Below are positions 1 to 11,262 of a DNA stretch of 64,000 bases, one piece after another. The stretch's first letter is position 1, and each line of letters begins with the position of its first letter. A program made the position numbers and the translations under genes. The stretch is from Tulasnella sp. 424 (Eukaryota > Basidiomycota > Agaricomycetes > Cantharellales > Tulasnellaceae): assembly GCA_019633425.1 (NCBI GenBank), contig WSUB01000012.1, forward strand, positions 276,371 to 340,370, written 5' to 3'. Under the pieces are notes generated by a model. That model worked only from the letters and a program-made list of their open reading frames with translations. It had not been told where the DNA came from and did not search any database.

Positions 1-19
1 TGCTCTAGAAACCAGCAAC

Positions 20-798
20 ATGCGTTTCTCCATCGTCGTTTTCTTCGCGGCCTCCCTGGCTTCCGCTTATACCGTACTCAAGCGCCAGGATGCTCCTCGT
101 AAGCGTTACCCTCTACGTGAACGATCCCGCAGTATCACGGCCTTATTGACGTGGCTGGCTAACCATTACAGCCTGCGCGCAAACGTGCTTCACCCAGTCA
201 GATTATAGCCCTTGCAACTCTACGGATATCCCTTGCATCTGCCTAAATCAAAAGTTTCTGACCGCGCTTGCCACTTGCACTGAGACCACCTGCAGTCAGC
301 AGGATCTCCAAGCCGCCGAAGCGTCCGGAGAAGCGACTTGCAAGGCAGCTGTATGTCATCATGCTGGCCGCGCCTGACCTCTCTCTAATTCGATCTCTCT
401 CAGGGTGTTGATCTTCAAAAACCTTTCCCAGGTGAGTAAATTAACGTTTACGACAACTACAGCTGTGCGATCCAATGCTGATGAACAGACTTTACGTTCT
501 ATCGCAGATTGTGCGCAGCCCTGCGTGCAGAACGCTAATTCAACTTCCTGCGCGGCCGACGACGACGCCTGTTTGTGCAAAGACCCCAACTACATTGGGC
601 CCATCGTGAGGTGCATCCATGGTTCTTGCACTGGTCAAGACCTTGCGACATCCGAAACCGTTGGCTTGGCACTGTGCAGGGCTGTGGTGCGGACATTCTG
701 ATACCGGGTGCTGGACGTATTTAAACTGACTTGAACACCCATTGACACAGGGCGTCGACATTACGTCCATCGCTCAAAGTGCCGAGCAAAATGCTTAA
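20..798 (+). CDS. Secreted protein with two tandem CFEM domains
   Basis: Five exons by hand: 20-98, 172-350, 404-431, 508-683, 751-798, all GT..AG and in phase, giving 169 residues. The N-terminus is a signal peptide (hydrophobic run after MRF, ending near ASA-YT). Two complete eight-cysteine CFEM domains follow. The first has C-AQT-C, CNSTDIPCIC and CTETTC; the second has C-AQP-C, CAADDDACLC and CIHGSC. The Asp just before the CxC, which binds haem iron in characterised CFEM proteins, is present in both. CFEM proteins are extracellular or wall-anchored and act in haem or iron capture or as effectors. No GPI-anchor tail is visible, so a soluble secreted form is likely. Each CFEM unit ends in C(K/R)A, then an intron, then GVD, which points to an internal duplication that included the intron. 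The function beyond haem binding is inference. Confidence 0.82.
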
Positions 799-3700
799 TT
801 TTAACCGAAGACTGGCCACAACTTGGGTATGGGACAAGCTATCGTTTGCTTACCAACCCGGCCTCGTCTGCTGGAAACACTCGGAAATGATCCGTATTTG
901 TTGACATGTTGGACTGATGATGTTGCGGACCATTCTCTCTAACCCCCGGACTACCTACTTGATTCTCCTCTGAATTCTATGCTAGTTGTCTTGACATGTA
1001 TTGTCGCTGCCAACATATGCGAATTCCTTCTCCTATCTTGTGTTCCCGCGAAGACTGCTTGCACATAGAACGATCGAGGACGCGCCATCGTATGATCGTC
1101 GTTCAGTACAGAATCAAATCAATTGCCAGGAAGATAATGCAACCGGATGGTACACACATTGCTTCTCCTTATTTCGTGCGTCCCCGTGGCATGTGAATGA
1201 ACGTACCACACGATCTCGAAGTGCGCCTTCGTATGCCGAGCGACCGAACATCTTGTCGAGACCGCCACAGTGTACCTCGAAGAAACGAAAAATAATTAGC
1301 ATCGAGCACGTGAAATCACTCACTGCATCTTTTCTAATATGCGAAATACCTTTACATTATGTACGTTTATTGATTCCTACCTTAGCGCACCCTTGTTTTG
1401 ACGATTGAGTTACGGTTCAGGGAGGTGCACTACCTTCTAGAACAGTCGGACCTGTCACATTCCTCGGGATTCTATTCGACCGCATCTTTGACCCCCTCAA
1501 GAAGTCGAACCGAAATCAGATCTTGGTCAGCTTATCTGCAGCGTGCTCTATGATATCCTTCAGAAGGGCCCGATTGATCTTGTCGACCGTGACTAGCACT
1601 TTCTCTCCGGACTCGACTTGGCCGTGCGTCCCACAACATGGGCGAACCACTCATAAAATATGAGTAGGCATTTTACACGCCTTGTTTCCCGTTTTCAACA
1701 CCACCGAGAGAACGTGGCCTGTCGTATGCGGAAGTGTTCGTTTTCCACGCCACCCTCCCCTAAATGCGACCTCGTCGCTTCTCCCAACCCTCCATTGAAA
1801 ACCACCTCAGGTACATAGGATATAGTCTTTCGTAGTTAAATATGGTCAAAATAAACGCTTTGTAAACTAATTCCGCGGAGTCCCGTGTGTCGCCAAACCA
1901 CCACGACTCCTCCTCTGCCGTCCCAGAATGCTGCACCGCTGCATCGACCCAAAGTCGGCTCAGTCTAGAAAAGCATCATTTAAATGATGGATTCTAGGAC
2001 TCGAGAATGATTTTGAGGGCATCAAAGTTGCCGAAACATTCGAAGGTCACTAACTATTCGAGAACGTTATCGCCGGCGCCGTTGGTTCTAAAGTGTAAAG
2101 TGGCAACCGGAAATGGTCCACCGCTCTAGATAGCTCCCTTAGTGCTGAGCTCAACACAAGAGAAACCGAACATTTCTACAAAACACCGAGTACAAAGACG
2201 ATAGGAGATGGGCCTGTCGAGTTTTCTTTTGCAAGCTGCCTCGTTCACTCCGTCCACACGAGCACAAGTCTAATGTCTGTCGCCTTTCTTCCCTAACCCT
2301 TCATGTGATTATGGAGAGTTTGATGGAATACGGCCAGAGAAAACTTCACTGTGCCATTTTACCACCATTCTTCTTCGTGTCAAATCCTTTTGATTGTGTC
2401 GGATCCGCATTCATCCCCGTTCATCATCAGCATGATAAGTATCTATTTCGTAAGATGCGTGCTTGAATCCACCCTGCCTCTCTAGGTGAGTCGGCCAGTC
2501 AAACTCATCTAAGACGGCAGGACTGACTCTATTATTCGGAGAGATGGACTTCGGTTGGCCAATTTAACGACTTTCAGTCGTACCCGTCATAGGAAGAAAT
2601 AAAATGCTGAGATCGGAGCGTTTTAGCTACGTATCAATTTATCAAGTCTTTTAATGGGGGAGGCAACTGTCCATGAACGCAGCACCTATGACGTCATCCT
2701 CATGATGCTGTCCGGCCTAACTCCGCTGTTTACCGCGCGCATGTCACACGAACGCCACAAACCAACCGCCATTGAGTTGAAGATCGACCGACCTCTTTCA
2801 CAGCTGCAGTAACCAGCGAGGGCGTGTTGCACGCAGCATTTTGAGCGGTTCATGGGCTTCTTTGCTTCGTACCCAATTTAAGCCCTTAAGCCTAAGTCCA
2901 TTGACTGATATGCCATCCTCACACCGCCAGGCAAGATGGTCTTGCACCCCGTACGACATACAGGAGCAGGTGAAGACGAGATAGTGTGCAGAGGTTGCGA
3001 TTGTAGATGTGATAAGTGCAGTACGTTCCAATCTTTGGCGAAGGTGGGTTTCGGCTTGACGAATTGGCTGCAAGCCACGATGCACTCCCCTAACCCCGTC
3101 GAACCTCCGTGCCGAACTACCACCGGCGGCCGAGACACCTGGATCGACTTGTACTGCCTTTCCACCGCCACTAGGGCACTGCCAGTCGACCTCCATCTAG
3201 ATTTGAATTCATTCCCCAGCTGGCGTCCCCTACCACAGCAAGAGGGAATTCGGACTGGACTAATTGGAACCTATGGACAGCCCAGAGACGCTCTTCACAA
3301 CCAACTACGACCTCGCTACTATCGCTGGAACCCCTTCCCCTCCCGGTCACCGTATCAGCGAGAGAGCCCTCCCGCTGCTTCCGGCCCTCCCGGCAAACAG
3401 TGTTCGCAATCACCCCAAAAATGAACTTCAACTCCCACGCGTGAAAGCCATTCCGTTCTATTCTCGAAGGTGAAACGGTGCTAAGGCTGATGGCCGCGTC
3501 GGTACCGGAGAGGCTGCGGCGGGCGGTTAGAGGGCCCCGTGGAGTTTGTCAAGGCGGTCAACCTTGTCGAACATACGGGGCGTGCAAAACTTACTCTCTA
3601 CTCCCCGGGAATCCGTTATACAGTACTCAGCTTGACTCCTTTAAGACTTGATTAGGGGGCCAACATGAGGCGTTACATGAACGCATAAATCCAAGCAGCC

Positions 3701-3862
3701 AGACGTACGCATCAGCCCTGAAACATTAATATTACTTTCGGTTAGACTTGAAATTGTGCAAGTGATCCGGAACTCTGGCTCGAGTACAATGCCGACGAAG
3801 TTATGAATCAAAATGCCATCTTCCTATAACACCACTCGTCAACCGCTTCCAGAATTCCCCCC
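799..3862. other. Long stretch without a convincing gene
   Basis: Three kilobases between the CFEM gene and the first membrane-protein gene. Open frames are short, lack splice-linked partners and show no family motif. The longest (1001-1408 and 2936-3424, plus strand) look like chance frames. The only coding-like piece is a 34-codon frame on the minus strand at 1516-1617, listed separately. I see no repeats, tRNA or transposon ends. Confidence 0.5.
1516..1617 (-). pseudogene. Possible terminal exon or gene remnant
   Basis: A short minus-strand frame ending in TGA at 1516-1518 reads VESGEKVLVTVDKINRALLK and then an amphipathic charged stretch ending in KLTKI. Composition is protein-like, with alternating charged and aliphatic residues, unlike the surrounding frames. 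No upstream exon could be joined with confidence. It may be the last exon of a decayed gene, or chance. Confidence 0.2.
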
Positions 3863-4994
3863 ATGTCAACGTCAGGCCAGAACCCTCGGGTCCGTCTTAT
3901 GCTTGTAGGCAAGTAACCCTCCCCTTTCTGAGTTAGCAGGATAAATCTCACCAGTCTCACTCTCGACTGACTGGGAATCCTTTCGGATTCTAGGAGCCTT
4001 AATGGTGTGGGCTTCGGTCGTTGCTGGGTAAGTCTTACGATTCAATATCTGAGCATGTGGTTTCATACAGTTTGTATATGACATCTGGACTCGTAGCATT
4101 ACTGCTCATTTCCAAAGACTGGCAATGCAACGCGGACATGCCCATCGCGCCACTTTCGTACTCGGGATCACCTTCTCTACCATCATATTCCTCAATGCCT
4201 TCTTCCAAGCCCTGCTTATCTTTATGCGCTTCGCCAGCTCAGTACCCAATGTATGTCGCTATTCTTGCAGTTCTGGATAAACTTGAATACCCAAGTCCAC
4301 GGTTCTCATGAGTCACGACTCCTCCTTCATTCTTTTATAATTGCTTAGCCGGCATGGTCAGGTCTGCGTATTCTTGCGGCGGCGATCGAATGGTTATTTT
4401 TGATACCAGGGATCTTGCTGACGGCCTCGCTCGGAGGCCGATACGACATGGATCTCATCGGTGGATGTGTGGGCGAGCCGAAGGAGGGATATGGTGAGCT
4501 TGCATTGACCCTGGAGCAAGAAATAAAAGGATTAACAGTAACTTTGGCCTGCTTAAGAGACCAACAATAAAGTATGCATAGAATGGGGAATGTGCTTGAC
4601 CTTTATGATTTTGCTAGACGTGACTTTGTTCGTCAACATCCTTGTTAAGGCTTGTAAATCACGAACCACCCGACAGGAGAACCCTAGAACCTCTGGCCCG
4701 ACTCGCCCACATCCGTCACACTCCACTACCAATACACCGAACTTAGGCTCGGATGGAAATCGCATCTACGATACCCCGGCCGCTGGGCCCCCTACCGGCA
4801 TTACACCCAAACAAGGCTCGGAGGACTTGGAGAAGGCATCTAGCCTGCAGGAGAAGAAGGTTGATGGAGGTGCAACCCCAGCACCTTCGTCTGAATCTGA
4901 CGTGGAGAGTTCTCCTGCGGCCTCCTTGTATCTGCCATCTCCCCCTTCACTGGCTCGGGTAGCGATGACCCGAACGAACGGGATGAAGCGGTGA
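3863..4994 (+). CDS. Four-helix membrane protein, paralogue A
   Basis: Five exons: 3863-3908, 3994-4027, 4097-4250, 4349-4493, 4558-4994, giving 271 residues. The first intron begins AG|GCAAGT, a GC-AG intron; the others are GT-AG. Four hydrophobic segments are visible: near residues 13-30 (ALMVWASVVAG), in exon 3 (FVLGITFSTIIFL and on), in exon 4 (LRILAAAIEWLFLIPGILLT) and at the start of exon 5 (CLTFMILLDVTLFVNILV). A loop with MDLIGGC precedes helix 4. The hydrophilic tail is rich in S, T and P and carries IYDTPAAGP. The exon lengths 34 and 154 and all intron phases match the gene at 5860-7094, so the two are paralogues. The layout resembles fungal four-transmembrane proteins of unknown role; I do not recognise a named family. 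Confidence 0.65.
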
Positions 4995-5859
4995 ACAACC
5001 CACTATTACACCTTCCTACCCTCAAGGAGGGCGTAGATGTGACGGGAGTGACCTCGGGCTTATTAGTTCTAGACCTGGTACAAGAGGCGGAGGTAGAGGT
5101 GGTGACTGCGCATGCTAAAAACCTTAGGTTAGATAGACTCTCGATCGTCCAGGGGTTTTGGATTTAGTACAGCTCTGTTCGCTCTTATATATTGGGATCC
5201 AATGGGCCAGGGCTGGAGTAGGGACTATTGTATATCTTTAGCTATCCACTACTCTTTCAGACCGTACCCTAATTATTTCTTATGTGCGAAAAGTTTTATG
5301 ATCAAAGAAAACATATAAAACGACGGTTCATAAGACTTTTTTAACTTAATGAAGGAATCGTAGGTTTGGAACGGGAACAATGATTCCGAGACCCCCGGAT
5401 GAGTGATTATTTTCGCCAATGGTGTCTATAGATAAGCTGCTCTCAAGGTTCCGAACTTTGACGACGGGAATGCGTTGGGTATAATTCCGTGTAAGATCGT
5501 TCAAACGGAGAGCACGTTGGTAGCACGTGGTTGGAGAAGCAGTTGGAACAAGGCACCGTCTCTTTCAACGGAAGAATGGCTCCACAGCCTTCCCAGAACC
5601 TCGTGGATGGCGCATGCTATTATTTATCCGAGATGGAGCTTTCGGGGTCGGGTTAGCAATCCCCATGATTCGAAGGCATGGGCTTCGCTTTAGGAGGTTG
5701 TCATCAGAACACGACGCAACCTCCGGATATCGATGGAACAAGTGATCAATACGCTACTCAATCTCTCGGAGTACAATAACAGGCAAACTTAGAATCCACT
5801 TGCAAAATACTAGATCGTTAGTGCCCTCTGGCCGTTATTATAGACCATTCAGTTAGGAG
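4995..5859. other. Spacer between the two membrane-protein paralogues
   Basis: No gene could be built. Two overlapping short plus-strand frames near 5475-5745 have no motif. The stretch around 5150-5350 is AT-rich and probably holds the 3' end of paralogue A. Confidence 0.45.
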
Positions 5860-7094
5860 ATGCTGCATTGGCTGTATCCTTCGCTTGTGGGTAAGTACCC
5901 TTCTTCCTTCTCGTCGTTCGACAATTACGATCTAGCGACGTTCGTTTAGAACTGGCAAAAGTTAACAAAAGGTCAATTTATAGGAATATTGCTCGCATGC
6001 TCAGGCATTGTCTTAGGGTGAGTCTTAATACACACAACAAAGGCTGAAGTTTAAGCATCCACGCGAGTTGACACTTCATGTGCCGATTTGCAGCATCAAT
6101 GCACATTTCGAAGCACTCGCCAAGCAGCGCGGTCAGGGCAGCCCATATGTCTTCGGGGTGAGTATTGCAGTCGGTTCCGTTGCCTTTCTGGCCGCTTGCA
6201 TCGAGGTACTTGGACTTGTTCTCGAGCTCAGCGGCAAAATATCTACGGTATGTCGCGGCATTGATGACACTCGCTTAGGGCTGAAGTTCGCCACCTATTT
6301 GGACTCTATCTGACTTTTCCCTTATCGCTTAGGACCAATGGTGCACGCTGAAGCTTTTCTGCGTGTCCATTGAGTTCCCCTTGCTACTTGGGGCGTTCAC
6401 GATTGCATATTGTACTGCAGTGCGGGAGAACATGGACCTCATCGGGGGATGTCTGCCACATTATGATTATGTAGAGGGATACGGTAAATGATATTGGCCT
6501 CGAAATATAGAAATACATGCATTAACGGTGATCTTTGGCTTTCTAAAAGAGGTTGATGACCGAGTCTGTATAGAGTGGGCTATCTGTTTGGCCTTCGCGT
6601 TTCTACTCTTCGTGACTCTCGTTGCCAACCTCTTGGCCCACGCTAATGGGCTCCCGAAAAGGTTCGCAACCTGGGCCCGGAACCGACCGCAGAGAGCCAT
6701 TGCTCAAAGGCCAACCTGGCTCCGTCGGCCACACCTACGTCGACAACCTCCTCCACCGCCACTTCCTCCGCCGGTGTATCAGCCACCGCAAGCAGAGATG
6801 GACTTATTGCCTCCAGAGCCAGAGATGATCTACGATACTCCAGCAGCGGGTCCAAACACTTTATTGGGAAATATCCCAAGTTCCAAGGACGCAGAGCAAA
6901 CATTCGACTCCCCGATGGCAAGGGCGAATGGTAAAACCATGATACTTCCGTCTGCATCGGATACCGACACTCCCACCTTGGGTTCCCCACCTCCACAACC
7001 TCGCCCATCATGGCCTGTACAATCACGCCAAACTCCTCGTCATTTTCAGTCGGAGGATTATTTTGATCGCGGCGGGATAGGGGGTTGTGGTTGA
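5860..7094 (+). CDS. Four-helix membrane protein, paralogue B
   Basis: Five exons: 5860-5890, 5984-6017, 6094-6247, 6333-6483, 6550-7094, giving 304 residues. Helices are predicted around GILLACSGIVLG (exon 2), FGVSIAVGSVAFLAACIEVL (exon 3), the exon 4 stretch FPLLLGAFTIAYC, and WAICLAFAFLLFVTLVANLL (exon 5). MDLIGGC and VCIEW before helix 4 are shared with paralogue A. The cytosolic-type tail is basic then proline-rich and contains PEPEMIYDTPAAGP, again shared with A. The N-terminus before helix 1 is only ten residues, so an additional upstream exon is possible. Role unknown; tandem position and identical intron plan indicate local duplication. Confidence 0.65.
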
Positions 7095-7329
7095 TTTGGA
7101 TGTGGATGCGGAGTACAGGGTTATGGTGGCAGCGACGGAAGCAAAAGAACACTGGGGTCGAAAGGAGTTCAAGTCACAAAGGATAGCAGGTGCCGATGTC
7201 TGGTTCGCGCATCTTTGATTTCTAATAAACCGAAATTTCAATGACAGAGTGAGAAGTCTTGCCATTTTTGTGGCCGTAAAACGAGTTGGTATGAACTTCA
7301 TTGGAGGGGGGGGGGGCTCGCGCTACGGA

Positions 7330-7600
7330 GTGGACAACCTTCACGTTATTGCTCGAAGTTACTATCGTTGCCAATGCCATCAGCCACGGCATTAGGTAGC
7401 AAAAGGTAACTGCCAGAAGGGCAACCCCGCGACGTCGAGCGAGCATCCACCTCCAGGTTCCACCTCCACCGCCTTGACCTCCAATACGATTGCCAGATAT
7501 CGGCGCTTTGCCTCCAGAACCAGAGCCGGTATACGACGTTCCAGCAGCTGGTCCTAACACCATTGAAAAATGCGAACAAAGCTCCAAGGATCGGGAGTAG
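7330..7600 (+). pseudogene. Decayed third copy of the membrane-protein tail exon
   Basis: Readable as a diverged version of the last exon of paralogue B. The stretch near 7360-7380 resembles the end of helix 4 (TIVAN), a proline-coding run follows, and 7508-7570 encodes LPPEPEPVYDVPAAGPNT, matching the PAAGP tail motif of A and B. Stops and frameshifts break the frame (for example the TAG at 7393-7395) and no earlier exons are recognisable, so it is a truncated pseudogene. Confidence 0.5.
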
Positions 7601-7880
7601 GCATTCAGCTCACCAAGGTGCTGGAAGCTAAACGCAGCGGGGTCAGGTAGATTTTCGCTGAAAGAGGGGGCACCAGAGGTCGGCTTTTCAGAATGGATCG
7701 AGTGTTTAATTATGCCAAGTTTGAGTGGATATCCTTGGATGTCGTTGAGAAGAAAGTTCTGATGTACCGAAAGAGGGAAAGTCGAACGAATCTATCGTGC
7801 CGGGCCTCTAAATTACGATATCTCGATTTACGTACTATTTTAAGAATGAAGAGTAAGATTAGTGCGCGTTTACACGCGAA

Positions 7881-8790
7881 TCATTCCGAAGGTGGATGAC
7901 CTACCACAGGATCAGGATTGGAGAATTCACGCCAATCGCCAGCGGTTGGCAAGATACCCAACTTTGAACACTTCCACAGCCCCAGTCCCAAAGTCAACAT
8001 GTTACACGCCACGTAGACAACCTTGTAGAAGGAAAGTGTGCCGAGAGATGTAGGGTTCGAATTTGCAGGTGCGAATGGAGAGAACACTGAACCAAGCCGT
8101 CGTCAGCGACTTGTTCCAAAGTGGATGGGTGGTCAGCTTACCCCGATTGATGTTGGCTACAGCCTTGAAAGGGTTCATGAGCAGCATAACAAGGATGCCA
8201 ATACTGAATATCTGTAAACTATTTCCGGACATGTATAGCATGAAGGCGTTCATGGGCAAGGATTTGGCTGGGGAGATCGCCAACTCCCATGCTCGTTTTT
8301 CTTTGATTTGAGCATGGTTGGCGGCTTTGAGCTCTACAGAAGCGGGCGATGAGGAGTGGTCCTAGAAATTCGAAATGAACTTTTAACAGGAGAGGACTCT
8401 GGGAAATGGAACTGTTTAACCGACCGTTGCTTTGGCACTCTTTTCGAAATTGGGTGGAGGTGGAAGCTTCTCGGATCTGCAACAAAGAAAGTTCAGAGTT
8501 GAGGATTGGTAGTGTTTGAGGCAAGGCGTACTTGGAGTATGTACTCTCGAGGCCGCGGTAGTCGAGTGAAGAAGGCATTCGTGAAACAACAGGGAAAGGG
8601 AGAGTCGTGGTTTGGTGGTGGCACGACGCGTCGAACTGTGGGAACTACCGTATCTCACGTGGCACCGCGGAGACTTACCTTCAAACCGTCACCTGCCCCC
8701 GAATCGAAGTCGCTCTACCTGGGGTTTTAGTTCGAATTTCGACTGCTTAGAAGGGTCGTCTGCACCATCGATTTCGCCATTGCCTAACAT
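7881..8790 (-). CDS. EMC4: ER membrane protein complex subunit 4
   Basis: Minus-strand exons 8790-8693, 8476-8425, 8361-8142 and 8086-7881 give 191 residues, the usual size for EMC4. The conserved core is clear: W-LAISPAKSLPMNAFMLYM, then SGNSLQIFSIGILVMLLMNP, then the second hydrophobic segment FYKVVYVACNMLTLGLGLWK, ending in the family motif CSKLGILPTAGDW. EMC4 is a tail-region subunit of the EMC insertase, which inserts tail-anchored and multi-pass proteins into the ER membrane. The N-terminal part is poorly conserved in the family; the start at 8790 was chosen because it is the only ATG in frame with exon 1, and a TGA lies directly upstream. The exon 2 donor is GTCGGT, a GTNNGT type. Confidence 0.88.
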
Positions 8791-9259
8791 TCAATCGTCG
8801 GTTTCTCCAAGTCGCCGGAATGCCATCACTGGACCGAGAATAGTACGTTCAAGCGATTCTTTAAAGGTTCCCACCGGAGCCCATGCTCCTTATCTGGGAT
8901 GTATCATTACCATACTGGAGATCAGTGATATCACCAGCCCAAGCTTATGACTCAACCTCCAAACTGGGAAGTAATTAGTGGCGTAACTTCGTTCGATCTC
9001 CTCGTCCACGGATCGACATCTGTCCCGCCATCTTACCTTCCTTCTACGTCAATCGCGAAGCTTTAGCACCGCCCTGATTGGCAGGGGCTACTGAGACACA
9101 CCAAGCCACTTGCTTAAAGACGAGCTTAACTGATTGAGAATTAGGAAAGTCGAGGGCGCACGGTACCCAGTACAATTGCATACAGGTGGTTGCGCGGCCT
9201 CTTCACCAGCCTCTCATCGACGCCTGCTTCAATGAGCTTGGGCATGTAGCTCATTGCCA
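8791..9259. other. EMC4 upstream region
   Basis: Probable promoter of the minus-strand EMC4 gene. A minus-strand open frame at 9141-9392 has no recognisable motif and no partner exon, so I do not call it a gene. Confidence 0.4.
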
Positions 9260-9859
9260 ATCGAATATCCCTCGAAGTACACGCTGTTTTGTGGGCTTTA
9301 GTGTGGGCCGGAGACTTCTCGTCATCATTGGAGCCTACCTGGGTGGTTGGCAATCCCAGACACGGGCCCCACCAGGTGTTGTCTACCGGCAAGCTTTACG
9401 CAGCACTGAAGTTCACCCTATTCTGCGTCTTCTGTGCCAAGCTCGATGTGCTATGGGCCCTGTAATTATATTTTCAGTGTCCGCCAAAGGTACCCGCCAG
9501 CTCTAGGTTTTTGTGACTGGAGCGGGGACGGATCGAGGGGATTTGAAACATCAATCATGTTTCGGTCACCTTTGTGGGGATCCGAATAAGGTACCATAAT
9601 TACTTGGGGCCTCCCTTGTGTTGTGTCGAAAGCGGTCTTCTCGGAGGTTGAACCTCTCGTTTCCTCGAACCAGGACTTATATGGCCAAGGAAGACGGGCA
9701 GCTGCTCCAAAAGCAGCATCTAAGGCGTATAAAACCTCATCAACAAAGAGACCTCCCAAGAACATATCTCCATATCGCTCTGTTCCCGCAACCCCCGGGA
9801 CAACCGAGCCGAGGCTGCTTTCGGGTCCTCAGGCTCAGCCTCGCTCTGCTTCCGTGTAA
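9260..9859 (+). pseudogene. Possible membrane-protein gene or remnant
   Basis: Two coding-like plus-strand pieces lie here. The first, about 9265-9462, encodes a hydrophobic LWALVW stretch and then KLYAALKFTLFCVFCAKLDV, weakly like helix 3 of the four-helix proteins upstream. The second, 9623-9859, is an S/T/P-rich tail ending PQAQPRSASV. I could not join them with consistent splice phases. It may be a diverged fourth member of the 4-helix family, decayed or with unusual splicing. Confidence 0.2.
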
Positions 9860-10077
9860 TATAGAAGCTCCTCGAACTTTTATTTTGACATCTTGGCGTG
9901 CATTATTGGATTCTAGACTTTCAGCTTTTTTTCTGACATGCCACCTTGCCGCTCCATGGATCGTCGAGAGCTATAAGTCAAGCTCCACGACTCGATCAGC
10001 ATTGCCCAGGTGTCCAGGCCCCCCCACTCTGTCTCCCCTTCACACCTGCTTCGCGTCATTATTCCTTCCACTATCTC

Positions 10078-11000
10078 ATGCCAAAAGAACTCATCGGTCT
10101 TAGTTGTGTCTGTGTCGGGATGGGTGAAGGCGGAACCATCGCCATGCTCGGTGGGAGCTTGCCTTTCTCCTTCCCAAGTTTGCTGTTCTTACTAATCTCA
10201 TCATACTCGCTCCCCTCTCTCGCATTCCTTTACAGGGCGCGTCTCTCTCGTCGATCGACGTGGCGCAACTCTCTATGACACATTCGTTAAGCCGACGTCG
10301 AACGTCGAAAGTTATCGCGAAGCAACGACAGGCCTCGACTCCAGCTACTTCGGTACGTGATGCATACTCCCCGCGTAATGTCGAGGTCGTTAGCTAATAT
10401 AGTGACTGTGGGCTCCCCTTTGCAGAAGATGCTGTGGCCTTTGATGTTGCCCAGCGTGCCGTAGTGGGTTGGATACGAGACAAGATCGTCGTCGGCCACC
10501 GTCTATGGCTAGACTTTCAGGTGTGCCCTATTCCCTTCTCTACATCCAGCAGCAAGTTGATACCAGTCTTCGTCGTCCTCTCCGTTTCTTCAGGTGCTCG
10601 GTATCTCCCATCCAACAGTCGACACTCGCGATGTCGGACTCTACCTCCCCTTCCGCTCTGCTCTAACTACCCCTAACGACGTCAGCGGGCTACCCACTCT
10701 CATGTGGCATCTCATGAGGAGGAAGATCCGCGAACAATTCGTTGACTCGGTGATTTTCATTTCGTCAAAATTGGGCACAGGCTTGCGGGGCCTCGCGAGT
10801 ACTTACTTCGTTTCGATTTAGTTGGAGGACGCACGTGCGACGATCGATCTGTATAGAAGCATCGACAAAGATTGGGAGGGTAAGGATCGTTGCCATTTGT
10901 TCAACTCGAACTGCTGACAAGGTATCCTCCAGGGTATAACGACAGGGGGCAATGGCCATGCGCTCTCCCTCCAGTAGCTTATAATCGTTATTACACCTAA
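10078..11000 (+). CDS. REXO4-like exonuclease-fold protein, probably inactive
   Basis: Six exons: 10078-10150, 10236-10352, 10426-10520, 10594-10749, 10822-10879, 10933-11000; 188 residues. The fold order is that of the REX4/ISG20 DEDDh exonucleases: an Exo I strand, RVSLVDRRGATLYDTFVKP, the YREATTG block, Exo II (KIVVGHRLWLDF), TRDVGLYLPFR, and Exo III (LEDARATIDLYR) followed by DWEG. In active relatives Exo I is LDCEMVG; here it is LSCVCVG, so the catalytic Asp and Glu are Ser and Val. The Exo III His (H-x-S-V-x-D) is Val (VDSLED). The Asp of Exo II and the last Asp remain. All splice phases agree and no stops occur, so the gene looks maintained rather than decayed. Such proteins normally trim rRNA in the nucleus; this one may bind RNA without cutting it. 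The start follows from the lack of coding sequence upstream. Confidence 0.75.
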
Positions 11001-11262
11001 AAGACTCTTATTTCCTGTTCTAATACTCCCATCTCCGCCGAACCTTTCTTCATAAACGTTTTCTCATCGAAACTCAAAAGACGCTTCTAGGCTTACACGA
11101 CACTAGAACATTGACTGCCCTGTATTGACACAATCTTCACTCTAATGTTCTTTAGCTTACGTTCAATCGCATCCTCTTACATAATCGTTAAACGAGATAC
11201 CGAACGAGAGGGGGGAAAGCGAAACAAGCTGGTCCGGCGAATAAAAAATCACCGGGGAATAA

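Noticed and set aside
1001..1408. 135-codon plus-strand frame
   Set aside because: No motif, no splice partner, composition like neighbouring noncoding sequence; overlaps two other frames of similar length.
2798..3473. Overlapping frames on both strands
   Set aside because: Four mutually exclusive frames over the same DNA with no family signal; a transposon remnant was considered but no reverse transcriptase or gag motif is visible.
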